Below are positions 57,145-64,000 of a stretch of 64,000 nt of DNA, one piece after another. How positions within the stretch are numbered: position 1 is the stretch's first letter; each line of letters starts with the position of its first letter. This DNA is from Tianweitania sediminis (GTDB taxonomy: Bacteria > Pseudomonadota > Alphaproteobacteria > Rhizobiales > Rhizobiaceae): positions 496,001-560,000 of the forward strand of contig NZ_JAGIYY010000001.1 of assembly GCF_017813335.1 (NCBI RefSeq). Direction: 5' to 3'. The notes under the pieces were generated by a model. The model did not search any database, had not been told where the DNA came from, and saw only the letters and a list, made by a program, of their open reading frames with translations. The position numbers were made by a program, and so were the translations under genes.

Positions 57145-60100
57145 TTACTGGAAGTTGCGGCCGGGCGGCATCACCTTGGCCGAGGCCTTGGCGAGCTCTT
57201 CATAATCGCTGAGAAGGTCGGGCATGTCGCGCAGCATGTTGGAAACGCGGCGCGACGGCGCGCGGCTGCTTGGCCGCTCAAGCACCGGCCGCCTTGCCTC
57301 GTCCACATGCGAAAGGCCATGGATCGTTGGGCCAAGCTCCGACAAAGCGGCCAAACGCGGCGTCAGGTCCTCGATGCGCTGGGCGACAACATGGATCACC
57401 TCGTTCTGCTTTTGCAGCTTGCCGCTGACACGCACCAGCCGCGCGCCGATCACGATGGGGCGGAATTTTTCAAAGGTCTTGTTCCAAACAACCACATTCC
57501 CGAGGCCGGTTTCATCCTCGATTGACATGAAGATCACTCCCTTTGCCGAACCGGGGCGCTGGCGCACCAGAACAAGCCCGGCCACGGACACAAAGCGGTT
57601 GTTGGGAAGCGTGTTGAGATCGGCACAGGTGATGGTTCTTTCCCGGGCAAGCGGACCGCGCAAAAAGCTCACAGGATGCGCCTTGAGGGACAAAGTTAGC
57701 GTGCGGTAGTCATGGATCACATGCTCGCCCAGCGGCATCGACGGCAGCCGCGTTTCCGGTTCGAGGTCCCGCAGGGCAGTTCCTGGCTGGGTGAAAAGCG
57801 GCAGGCTTTCAGCGGCCGAATGAGGATCGAGCGCCCGGGCGGCCCAAAGCGCTTCACGCCGGTCGAGCCCTAGGGACCGGAATGCATCCGCTTCGGCCAG
57901 CCGCACGATGGTGGACGGGGAAAGACCGCTGCGCAGCCAAAGGTCGCGCACGGAATCAAAGCCATTCCCGCGCGTGGCAACCAGGCGCTCCAGTTCCTTC
58001 GACTTCAGGCATTTGATCTGGCGAAATCCCAGCCGCACCGCGTAACGGCTCTTGATGACATCCTGCATGGACATGTGTCGGGCCGCCATGCGATCCGGTA
58101 CGAAGGACGCGTCTTCCAGCGTGCAATCCCAATTGGAATGGTTGATGTCGACGGCGCGAATGTCGATCCCATGCTCGCGGGCATCGCGGACAAGCTGTGC
58201 CGGCGCATAGAAGCCCATCGGCTGGGCATTCAGGATCGCGGCGCAAAACACGTCCGGGTAAAAGGTCTTGAACCAGCAGGATGCATAAACCAGCAGTGCA
58301 AAGGACGCGGCGTGGCTTTCGGGAAAGCCATATTCGCCGAACCCTTCGATCTGCCGGAAACAACGCTCCGCAAAATCACGCGGATAACCATTGCCGACCA
58401 TTCCCTCGATCATTTCCCGTTCCAGGGTCGAGATGGTGCCGACGCGGCGGAAGGTCGCCATGGCACGCCGCAGCTTGTCGGCCTTGTCTGGGCTGAAGCC
58501 ACCGGCTTCGATGGCAATCCGCATGGCTTGTTCCTGAAACAACGGAACGCCCAGCGTTTTGCCGAGGATCGCTTTCAGCTGCGGCTTTATGTATTCCACC
58601 GGTTCCTTGCCTTCGCGGCGGCGCAGGTAAGGATGCACCATATCGCCCTGGATGGGGCCGGGCCGCACGATCGCCACCTCGATCACCAGGTCGTAGAATT
58701 CCCTGGGTTTTAGCCGGGGCAGCATGGACATCTGCGCCCGGCTTTCGATCTGGAACACGCCCAGCGTATCAGCGCGGCAAATCATGTCGTAAACATCTTC
58801 CACGCCTTCGGGGATGGTTGCGAGCGTGGTGGCCTTTTCGTCGGGGTAGTGTCGGGCGGACAGTTCGAAGCAGCGCCGCAAGCAGGACAGCATGCCCAGC
58901 GCCAGAATATCGACCTTGAACAAGCCGACCGAGTCCAGGTCGTCCTTGTCCCATTCAATCATCTTGCGCTCGGGCATGGCCGTTTTCATTACCGGGACGA
59001 TCTCGTCGAGGCGGTCGCGCGTGATCACGAAGCCGCCGACATGCTGGCTGAGATGGCGGGGAAAGCCCAGGATTGCATTGGCGCAGGTGAAGAACCGGCG
59101 AGTCAAAGGATCGTTCATGTCGAGACCGGCCGCGCCGGCTTCGCGCGGGCCGAGATCATTTTCCGACCAGCGCCAGCTGGTTGAAGACAGGGCAACGATC
59201 GTGTCTTCCGACAGGCCGAGCGCTTTTCCCACTTCGCGCAAGGCGGAGCGCGACCGGTAGGAAGTCACGGCCGCGGCAAGGGCGGTGTGCCGTTGGCTGT
59301 ATTTGTCGTAGATATAGGCAATAACTTCGTCACGTTTTTCATGCTCGAAGTCGACGTCGATGTCCGGTGGTTCGCCTCGTTCCTTGGAAATGAAGCGTTC
59401 AAACAGCGTGTCCATCCGGTCCGGACCGATGTCGGTGATCGCCAGGCAGTAGCAGATCAGCGAATTGGCGGCCGAACCGCGGCCCTGACACAGGATCTTC
59501 TTTGACCGTGCATGGGTGACGATGTCGTAGACGGTCAGGAAGTAGCCGGCATAGCCAAGCTCCCCCACGAGATCGAGTTCCTTGCGCAGCGTTTGCCTGA
59601 CCTTATCGCTGACGCCTTCAGGGAAACGTCGGGCGGCCCCTTCCCAGGTCAGCCGCTCGAGTTCCTCTTGCGCCGTGGCGCCATCGCGCGTCGGCTCGTT
59701 GGGATAATTATGTTCCAGCATCTTCAAGGAAAATCCGAGCGTGCCGGCGAAGCGAAGCGTTTCGGCCAAAGCTTGCGGATGACGGCGGAACAAACGCGCC
59801 ATTTCATCCACCGGCTTCATGTGCCGCTCGGCATTGGCGGCTCGCGCAAAGCCGATGTCTCGCACCGTGGTTTTCAAACGGATCGCGGTCACCACATCCT
59901 GCAGGGCGCCAAGTTCCGGGCGGTGGTAAAGAACGTCATTGGTGGCCATCAGCGGCAAGCCGGTGCGCTGCGCCAGAAAGGCCATCTCGTCGAGGCGAAG
60001 CCGGTGATCGCTCGTGTAGTCCGGGGCAACTGCAAGCCATACCGAGCCGTTGAAGCGGCGCTTCAGCTCGTGGAGAAAAGCGGCGAGGTCTTCGGACACA

Positions 60101-60516
60101 GGGGTGTTGCCGAGCAAAACAGCCAGCGAAATCTGGTTTCCCCATTCAAGAAGATCCTGCTTGTAAACCTGCGGCGCGCCCTTGGGGCTTTCGTCGCGCA
60201 GGTTGGCCTGGCTCAAAAGCCGGCACAAATGTCCCCAACCCCGCCGATCCTGCGGGTATGCCAGCACATCGGGCGTGCCGTCGCAAAACACCAGGCGACT
60301 GCCGGGATGGAAGGCGATGCCCGCGGTTCGGGCCATGCTCCATGCCCGCACCACGCCCGCCACCGTGTTGCGGTCGGCAAGGCCGATGGCCCGGTAGCCG
60401 AGTTTCACCGCCTGTTGCACCAACTGCTCGCCGGACGAGGTGCCGTGCAGAAAGGAGAAGTTCGATTGCACCCCGAACTCGGCATAAGGAGCAGCGGCCG
60501 CGCCAGCCGTGGTCAT
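57145..60516 (-). CDS. dnaE2: Error-prone DNA polymerase DnaE2 (ImuC)
   Basis: C-family polymerase of 1123 residues used in SOS mutagenesis with ImuA and ImuB. The N-terminal PHP domain has FSFLHGTSSGEQLVQQA and AIGLADRNTVAGVVRA. The polymerase active site is in PPDIDVDFEHEKRDEV; the finger region has FPESHAASFALLVYASCW; and an OB fold near the C-terminus has VSVAGLVLVRQRPGS. The start overlaps the imuB stop (ATGA). Last gene of the imuA-imuB-dnaE2 operon. Confidence 0.97.
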   Translation of the reverse strand: MTTAGAAAAPYAEFGVQSNFSFLHGTSSGEQLVQQAVKLGYRAIGLADRNTVAGVVRAWSMARTAGIAFHPGSRLVFCDGTPDVLAYPQDRRGWGHLCRLLSQANLRDESPKGAPQVYKQDLLEWGNQISLAVLLGNTPVSEDLAAFLHELKRRFNGSVWLAVAPDYTSDHRLRLDEMAFLAQRTGLPLMATNDVLYHRPELGALQDVVTAIRLKTTVRDIGFARAANAERHMKPVDEMARLFRRHPQALAETLRFAGTLGFSLKMLEHNYPNEPTRDGATAQEELERLTWEGAARRFPEGVSDKVRQTLRKELDLVGELGYAGYFLTVYDIVTHARSKKILCQGRGSAANSLICYCLAITDIGPDRMDTLFERFISKERGEPPDIDVDFEHEKRDEVIAYIYDKYSQRHTALAAAVTSYRSRSALREVGKALGLSEDTIVALSSTSWRWSENDLGPREAGAAGLDMNDPLTRRFFTCANAILGFPRHLSQHVGGFVITRDRLDEIVPVMKTAMPERKMIEWDKDDLDSVGLFKVDILALGMLSCLRRCFELSARHYPDEKATTLATIPEGVEDVYDMICRADTLGVFQIESRAQMSMLPRLKPREFYDLVIEVAIVRPGPIQGDMVHPYLRRREGKEPVEYIKPQLKAILGKTLGVPLFQEQAMRIAIEAGGFSPDKADKLRRAMATFRRVGTISTLEREMIEGMVGNGYPRDFAERCFRQIEGFGEYGFPESHAASFALLVYASCWFKTFYPDVFCAAILNAQPMGFYAPAQLVRDAREHGIDIRAVDINHSNWDCTLEDASFVPDRMAARHMSMQDVIKSRYAVRLGFRQIKCLKSKELERLVATRGNGFDSVRDLWLRSGLSPSTIVRLAEADAFRSLGLDRREALWAARALDPHSAAESLPLFTQPGTALRDLEPETRLPSMPLGEHVIHDYRTLTLSLKAHPVSFLRGPLARERTITCADLNTLPNNRFVSVAGLVLVRQRPGSAKGVIFMSIEDETGLGNVVVWNKTFEKFRPIVIGARLVRVSGKLQKQNEVIHVVAQRIEDLTPRLAALSELGPTIHGLSHVDEARRPVLERPSSRAPSRRVSNMLRDMPDLLSDYEELAKASAKVMPPGRNFQ

Positions 60517-62162
60517 GCAAAGATCCCATGCACATACCAGCGCGGCTGAAGCGGGGGCGGCGCGTCGCCCTCCAACGGCGCTGCTTCATCTTCCTTTTGG
60601 AGGTCAAACAAGGAGCGTTCGCCGCCGTAAAGGCCTTCCCGGAACAGCCAATAGCGATGGCCATCGCGATCTTCGACGCGGAAATAGTCCCGGGTGCGCG
60701 CTTGCGGGTCATGCCACCATTCAGGCGCCAGGCGTTCAGGGCCTTCTGCACGGGTGATGCGATGATGCATGCGCCGCCAGCGGAAATGCGCGGGCGGACC
60801 TTCCGGCACCTCGGCCGTGACATCTACGGGTTCGGGCCGGCGCAGCAGCCTCACCGGTCGGGAAAAGGCATCCAGGCTCGGCGGCCCGACCTCGGTTGGA
60901 TCCATTGTCGCTTCAGCCACGCCAGGCACGTGAACCACCGCGCGTTCCGGAATGTGGCTTGCCTTTAAAACGGGGTGCACCACGACCTGGTGCCCCAGCC
61001 GCGCTTCCACCCGGTCAACCAGCAAGGCCACCGTTGTGGCTTCATCGCCCGGTTCGGCGATCAGGTCGGACTGGATTTCCGCATAAGGCTGCGCAAACAG
61101 AACTGACAAGCGCACCAGGTCGAAGCCATAGCCCGGATCCAGCGTTTCGCCGACGGTTGCCAGCTTTTCGCGGTAAAGAAGCTGCATCAAGCGCGGATCG
61201 CGCAAGGGTCTTGCCGACCGCACGCGCAAGCGAAACACCTCGCCATCCACGCGAAACAAGGCCAGTTCGAGTGCCGTTGCGCCTTCGCCGCGCTGCGCCA
61301 GGGCCGGCTGCAGCGTGTTGGACAAGGTGCCTACCAGCTGTTCGATTTCTTCCGTTCCGCCGATCGGCTCAAAGAAGCGGCGCTCCACCGACAGAGCGGG
61401 CACCGGCTGGCGGGGGGTGATCGCTTCTTCAACCGCGCCCACTGCCTGGTCCAGACGCTGGAGGAGCCGCGGCCCGAAGCGGCGGGCGAGCGGCGCACGC
61501 GGCGCTGCCAGAACGGCGCCAACCCGCCGCAATCCGACACTTTCAAGCCCCTGGCGAACAGGCGGCGGCAAGCGCAAGGCTGCGAGCGGGAAAGGTGCCA
61601 AGGCATCGGCTTCGTCGCCAGCCGAAACAATGGCGCCCGAATGAAAACGGGCCAGCGCATAAGCGGCGCCCGGCGTGGAAGCCAAACCCGCCCGCACGTT
61701 GAAACCCTGGTCGGCAAGGCGGCGAAGCGCATCATCCATCAGGGCCGCTTCACCGCCAAACAGATGGGCGCAGCCGGTGATGTCGAGATAAAGCCCGTCC
61801 GGCCGGTCCACCGCCACCAGCGGGGTATATCGGTCGCACCAGTCGGCGAGGGCTTCCAGCAAGCGACGGTCTGCATCGGGATCTTCTTCCGTCACCTCGA
61901 GATCGGGATGCATGGCACGGGCTTCCGCAATTCCCATGCCGAGCCTGATGTTGCGCTGTTCCGCGGTGCCATCCAAGGCCGCGATGCGCTGCGCATTGTC
62001 TTCGCGGCGGCTAACCACCAGCGGCGCGGCGCCAGTTCGCTGGATGGTCCATGACTTGCCCAAACGGCGGCGCCAGATCCGATCCGTTGGCAGGTGGGGA
62101 AACCACAGGGCCAGGAACCGTTGACTGCTTGGGAAAAGTTCGGGCTTGGAGGCGGCGTTCAT
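60513..62162 (-). CDS. imuB: ImuB, Y-family polymerase-like mutasome hub
   Basis: Protein of 549 residues with a DinB-like fold. ImuB proteins lack polymerase catalytic residues and link ImuA, DnaE2 and the beta clamp. Recognisable parts are RFLALWFPHLPTDRIWRR at the start, LYLDITGCAHLFGGEAALMDD, and the RRFFEPIGGTEEIEQL region. The start at 62162 is supported by the conserved N-terminus but lies 152 bp inside imuA. Its stop overlaps dnaE2. Confidence 0.93.
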   Translation of the reverse strand: MNAASKPELFPSSQRFLALWFPHLPTDRIWRRRLGKSWTIQRTGAAPLVVSRREDNAQRIAALDGTAEQRNIRLGMGIAEARAMHPDLEVTEEDPDADRRLLEALADWCDRYTPLVAVDRPDGLYLDITGCAHLFGGEAALMDDALRRLADQGFNVRAGLASTPGAAYALARFHSGAIVSAGDEADALAPFPLAALRLPPPVRQGLESVGLRRVGAVLAAPRAPLARRFGPRLLQRLDQAVGAVEEAITPRQPVPALSVERRFFEPIGGTEEIEQLVGTLSNTLQPALAQRGEGATALELALFRVDGEVFRLRVRSARPLRDPRLMQLLYREKLATVGETLDPGYGFDLVRLSVLFAQPYAEIQSDLIAEPGDEATTVALLVDRVEARLGHQVVVHPVLKASHIPERAVVHVPGVAEATMDPTEVGPPSLDAFSRPVRLLRRPEPVDVTAEVPEGPPAHFRWRRMHHRITRAEGPERLAPEWWHDPQARTRDYFRVEDRDGHRYWLFREGLYGGERSLFDLQKEDEAAPLEGDAPPPLQPRWYVHGIFA

Positions 62163-62970
62163 GAGGGTTCCATTCCAACGTAAAGGTACCCGGACGGGCA
62201 GCCCGGCTCTTGTCCACGGTGAGCAGGAGCCCAGGTGGTCCGAGCGAGCCCTGCAAAGGGCCGGTCAGAGTTTGCCGCAGTGTGGCCGGTGCCGGTTCCA
62301 CGCGCAGGCGAACGGGCGCAGCCGTTGGCGTGGGCTCTGCCGACTGGCGCAAAAGGAAAACCGGCCGGCCAGCAGCCCTTGCGCGGCGATGCAGCCGGCG
62401 CGTTGCCGTCAGGTCCAGCATGCGCGGATTGCCGCGTAGTTCCAGGATCACACCCGCCAGATCCGGCAGGCGGGCCGCTTCCTCGCCGATCCACAAAGCG
62501 TCGGAAAGCTTTGGCGCTTCCGCAAACAGGAGCTGCGTGGGGCTGATGCCATAGGCGCGGTGAAGACCGGCGGCGTAAGGAAATCCGGCTTCCGAAAACA
62601 CTTCCGCCGTACCCAGCCACAACAAGGGCAGGCGCTTGTCGGGGGTCTGGGATAAAAGCGCGACGCCCAGGGCCAGCGCAAAGCCCGCCGCAACTCCGGA
62701 GGCACGCGCTGTTTGGGCATGGATCTCGGTTAGGGCTGCCAGCGGCAAGCCGCCGCCCAAGAGCGTGTCTAACGGTTCAACACCAACCGGCAGGAGGTCG
62801 CCATCGGGCAAGCCTCGTCCGTCGCGGCGAACCAGAACGGCCGTGTCGTCCAGCGCGTCCGGCGTTTTGGCGCCCCCGCCGGTTAACCGTTCCGGTGGAA
62901 CGCCTTCGATCCTGGCAATTTCCCGACGCAAGGCGCAAAGCGTTTCTTGCGCGGCGGCATGCATCGCCAT
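62011..62970 (-). CDS. imuA: ImuA, RecA-like SOS mutagenesis protein
   Basis: RecA-superfamily protein of 319 residues that in related bacteria binds RecA and ImuB in the damage-induced mutasome. VGVEPLDTLLGGGLPLAALTEIHA is the family-typical start of the core; ELRGNPRMLDLTATRRLHRRA and FTLEWNPHERRLQ follow. The last about 50 residues overlap the imuB coding region and look unlike the family, as if the ancestral stop had been lost. Directly downstream of a perfect LexA box. Confidence 0.92.
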   Translation of the reverse strand: MAMHAAAQETLCALRREIARIEGVPPERLTGGGAKTPDALDDTAVLVRRDGRGLPDGDLLPVGVEPLDTLLGGGLPLAALTEIHAQTARASGVAAGFALALGVALLSQTPDKRLPLLWLGTAEVFSEAGFPYAAGLHRAYGISPTQLLFAEAPKLSDALWIGEEAARLPDLAGVILELRGNPRMLDLTATRRLHRRARAAGRPVFLLRQSAEPTPTAAPVRLRVEPAPATLRQTLTGPLQGSLGPPGLLLTVDKSRAARPGTFTLEWNPHERRLQARTFPKQSTVPGPVVSPPANGSDLAPPFGQVMDHPANWRRAAGG

Positions 62971-62992
62971 CGCGGCCGGCTCCGATCAGTTC

Positions 62993-63007
62993 GTTCTCTT
63001 TATGTTC
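62993..63007 (-). promoter_or_regulatory. LexA box upstream of imuA
   Basis: GTTC-TCTTTAT-GTTC (on plus; GAAC-N7-GAAC on minus) is an exact match to the alphaproteobacterial LexA operator GTTC-N7-GTTC. It lies 22 bp upstream of the imuA start, where it would block the operon promoter. It implies SOS control of imuA-imuB-dnaE2. Confidence 0.92.
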
Positions 63008-63153
63008 TAATAGATTCCAAAGGGCCCCCGGAGAGTCAAGCGCAGCTCAAGAGAATTTATTCCTGACGCGGAGTGGAACCGGATGTGCCGCAGCGGAATA
63101 GGCCTCGTAAGGCGGAAAACGAAGGTCTATATGCCGCTGCAAAAGGATACCGA

Positions 63154-63576
63154 ATGGCCCGTCTCTACCAAACCCGTCAGTGGCATGACCAACTCTCCCC
63201 TTCCATCGAGGAGTTCGAAATGCTGGCGCTGGAAACCTATGCTCACCTCCCGCAGGAGTTCCGGACGCTGACGGGCGAGATCATCATCCAGATCGCCGAG
63301 TTTCCCACAGAGGAGATCATGGACGACCTGGCGCTGGAAACACCGTTCGATCTCCTGGGCCTTTTTGAAGGCCGCGGCATTGCCGAGCGCTGGACGCCGC
63401 AAACTGGAGAATCGCCGAACAAGATCACCTTGTACCGTCGCGCCATTCTCGACTACTGGTCAGAAAACGAGGAAACGCTGGGCGACATCGTGAGCCATGT
63501 GCTGATCCACGAGATCGGCCACCATTTCGGCCTGTCGGACGACGACATGGAGCGGATCGAGGAAGCGGCGGAATAA
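63154..63576 (+). CDS. Zincin-like metallopeptidase family protein
   Basis: Protein of 140 residues with the minimal zincin (MPN-like DUF1025) layout: an N-terminal helix with FEMLALETYAHLPQEFR, the LLGLFEGRGIAERW segment, and HEIGHHFGLSDDDM (119-132) giving HExxH zinc ligands. No signal peptide. Function unknown in this widespread family. The ATG at 63154 follows AAGGA; the frame is open to 63073. Convergent with the DUF1737 gene. Confidence 0.87.
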   Translation: MARLYQTRQWHDQLSPSIEEFEMLALETYAHLPQEFRTLTGEIIIQIAEFPTEEIMDDLALETPFDLLGLFEGRGIAERWTPQTGESPNKITLYRRAILDYWSENEETLGDIVSHVLIHEIGHHFGLSDDDMERIEEAAE

Positions 63577-63577
63577 C

Positions 63578-63784
63578 CTACTGTTCGCCAAGCTTCATGT
63601 CGGGATGGTAGTCCTTGCCGGCAACTTCCTTTACGACCGCCTGGCCGCACCGCATGATGCCGCTCGCAGCATCGAAAGCATAGGTCGGAGATCCCGCCAG
63701 TTCCCAGCCCGCATTCAAGGCAGCCGTGACCTTGTGGCAGAAGCTCGAATCATCCGGGCCGCTCAGGAAGCGATACAATTTCAT
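63578..63784 (-). CDS. DUF1737 domain protein
   Basis: Small 68-residue protein: KLYRFLSGPDDSSFCHKVTAALNAGWELAGSPTYAFDA, the typical DUF1737 core, then a short C-terminal tail. Proteins with this fold are often found as isolated small genes of unknown role. The ATG overlaps the stop of the upstream lyase gene, so the two are coupled. Confidence 0.85.
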   Translation of the reverse strand: MKLYRFLSGPDDSSFCHKVTAALNAGWELAGSPTYAFDAASGIMRCGQAVVKEVAGKDYHPDMKLGEQ

Positions 63785-64000
63785 GGCTGTTCGTTCCCTT
63801 CCTTGTCTCCCGCCAGAAGGCGCTCGGCCTGGGCAAGGTGAAGCCGTTCCACCATGCGCCCGTTGATCTGAATAACACCCTTGCCGGGTTGATCCGCAAA
63901 AGCATCCACAATGGCCTGGGCCTCCGCGAGCTCTTTGGGGTTGGGCGCGAAGATGGCATTGGTAGACGCGATCTGGGCCGGGTGGATCAGCGTCTTGCCG
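63781..64000 (-). CDS. HpcH/HpaI family CoA-ester lyase (CitE/Mcl-like), C-terminal fragment
   Basis: The last 72 residues of a gene that continues beyond base 64000. The visible start GKTLIHPAQIASTNAIF followed by PKELAEAQAIVDAF is diagnostic for the CitE-like lyases, e.g. L-malyl-CoA/beta-methylmalyl-CoA lyase, of the HpcH/HpaI TIM-barrel group. The fragment ends RLLAGDKEGNEQP. Which CoA ester is cleaved cannot be told from this end. Coupled by ATGA overlap to the DUF1737 gene. Confidence 0.85.
   Translation of the reverse strand, partial: GKTLIHPAQIASTNAIFAPNPKELAEAQAIVDAFADQPGKGVIQINGRMVERLHLAQAERLLAGDKEGNEQP

Noticed and set aside
60922-60935. CACGTG-centred sequence resembling parS inside imuB
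   Set aside because: Only the CACGTG core and a few flanking bases match; four mismatches in 14 positions.

Overview
The window is a contiguous, gene-dense, GC-rich piece of an alphaproteobacterial chromosome, most likely from the order Hyphomicrobiales (Rhizobiales). Support comes from gene content (DUF2852, DUF1402, DUF2628 and BTLCP-type proteins, an ImuA-ImuB-DnaE2 mutasome, HemJ) and gene order (hslV-GNAT-hslU, Smr-MltA-Tim44-FxsA-SecB-DnaQ-CoaE-AroE-Maf-PpsR, HemE-HemJ-Rho-MnmE-MnmG-RsmG-ParA-ParB-HolA). The genus cannot be resolved by eye. I see no insertion sequence, prophage, CRISPR array or rRNA; there is one tRNA gene.

Left part (1-25 kb): a trpB/trpF end, a DUF45 metallopeptidase, DUF2852, a BenE transporter and an alpha/beta hydrolase on the minus strand. 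A translation block follows on plus: infC with an AUU start, rpmI, rplT and pheS/pheT, the last two separated by an unknown gene and a GFA-family gene. Next are dnaK (with a heat-shock type promoter) and dnaJ, an FMN reductase coupled to pyrF, a cysteine-type PHA depolymerase, a transglutaminase-like peptidase, comM and gshB. A three-gene envelope sugar-transfer operon (GT2, GtrA, GT-C-like membrane protein) and an RlpA-like protein complete this part.

Middle (25-42.7 kb): a minus-strand his operon (hisB, DUF2628, hisH, hisA, small membrane protein, hisF, hisE) ending in coaA, then plus-strand hslV, GNAT, a membrane protein and hslU, then the cell-wall, secretion and replication housekeeping genes listed above.

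Origin region (42.75-51.6 kb): the 403-bp gap between divergent ppsR and hemE has the position and content of an alphaproteobacterial chromosome origin: DnaA-box-like 9-mers, an AT-rich stretch and four GANTC (CcrM) sites. Genes diverge from it on both sides. ParB/parS segregation elements lie close by: a perfect parS palindrome inside rsmG, a 13/14 match at the mnmE/mnmG junction and another 13/14 match inside hisH, followed by parA-parB.

Right part (51.6-64 kb): holA, small hypothetical genes, tRNA-Gly(GCC), a ProX-type editing deacylase, a thioredoxin-TPR protein, a Lon-N domain protein with Trm112, the SOS mutasome operon imuA-imuB-dnaE2 under a perfect GTTC-N7-GTTC LexA box, a zincin-like metallopeptidase, DUF1737, and the C-terminus of a CoA-ester lyase at the edge.

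No gene cluster here looks like a wholly new system. The most rewarding items are the origin with its methylation-site cluster, the dispersed parS sites, the GT2-GtrA-GT-C operon, the inserts in the pheS-pheT operon, and the small hydrophilic proteins next to the tRNA.
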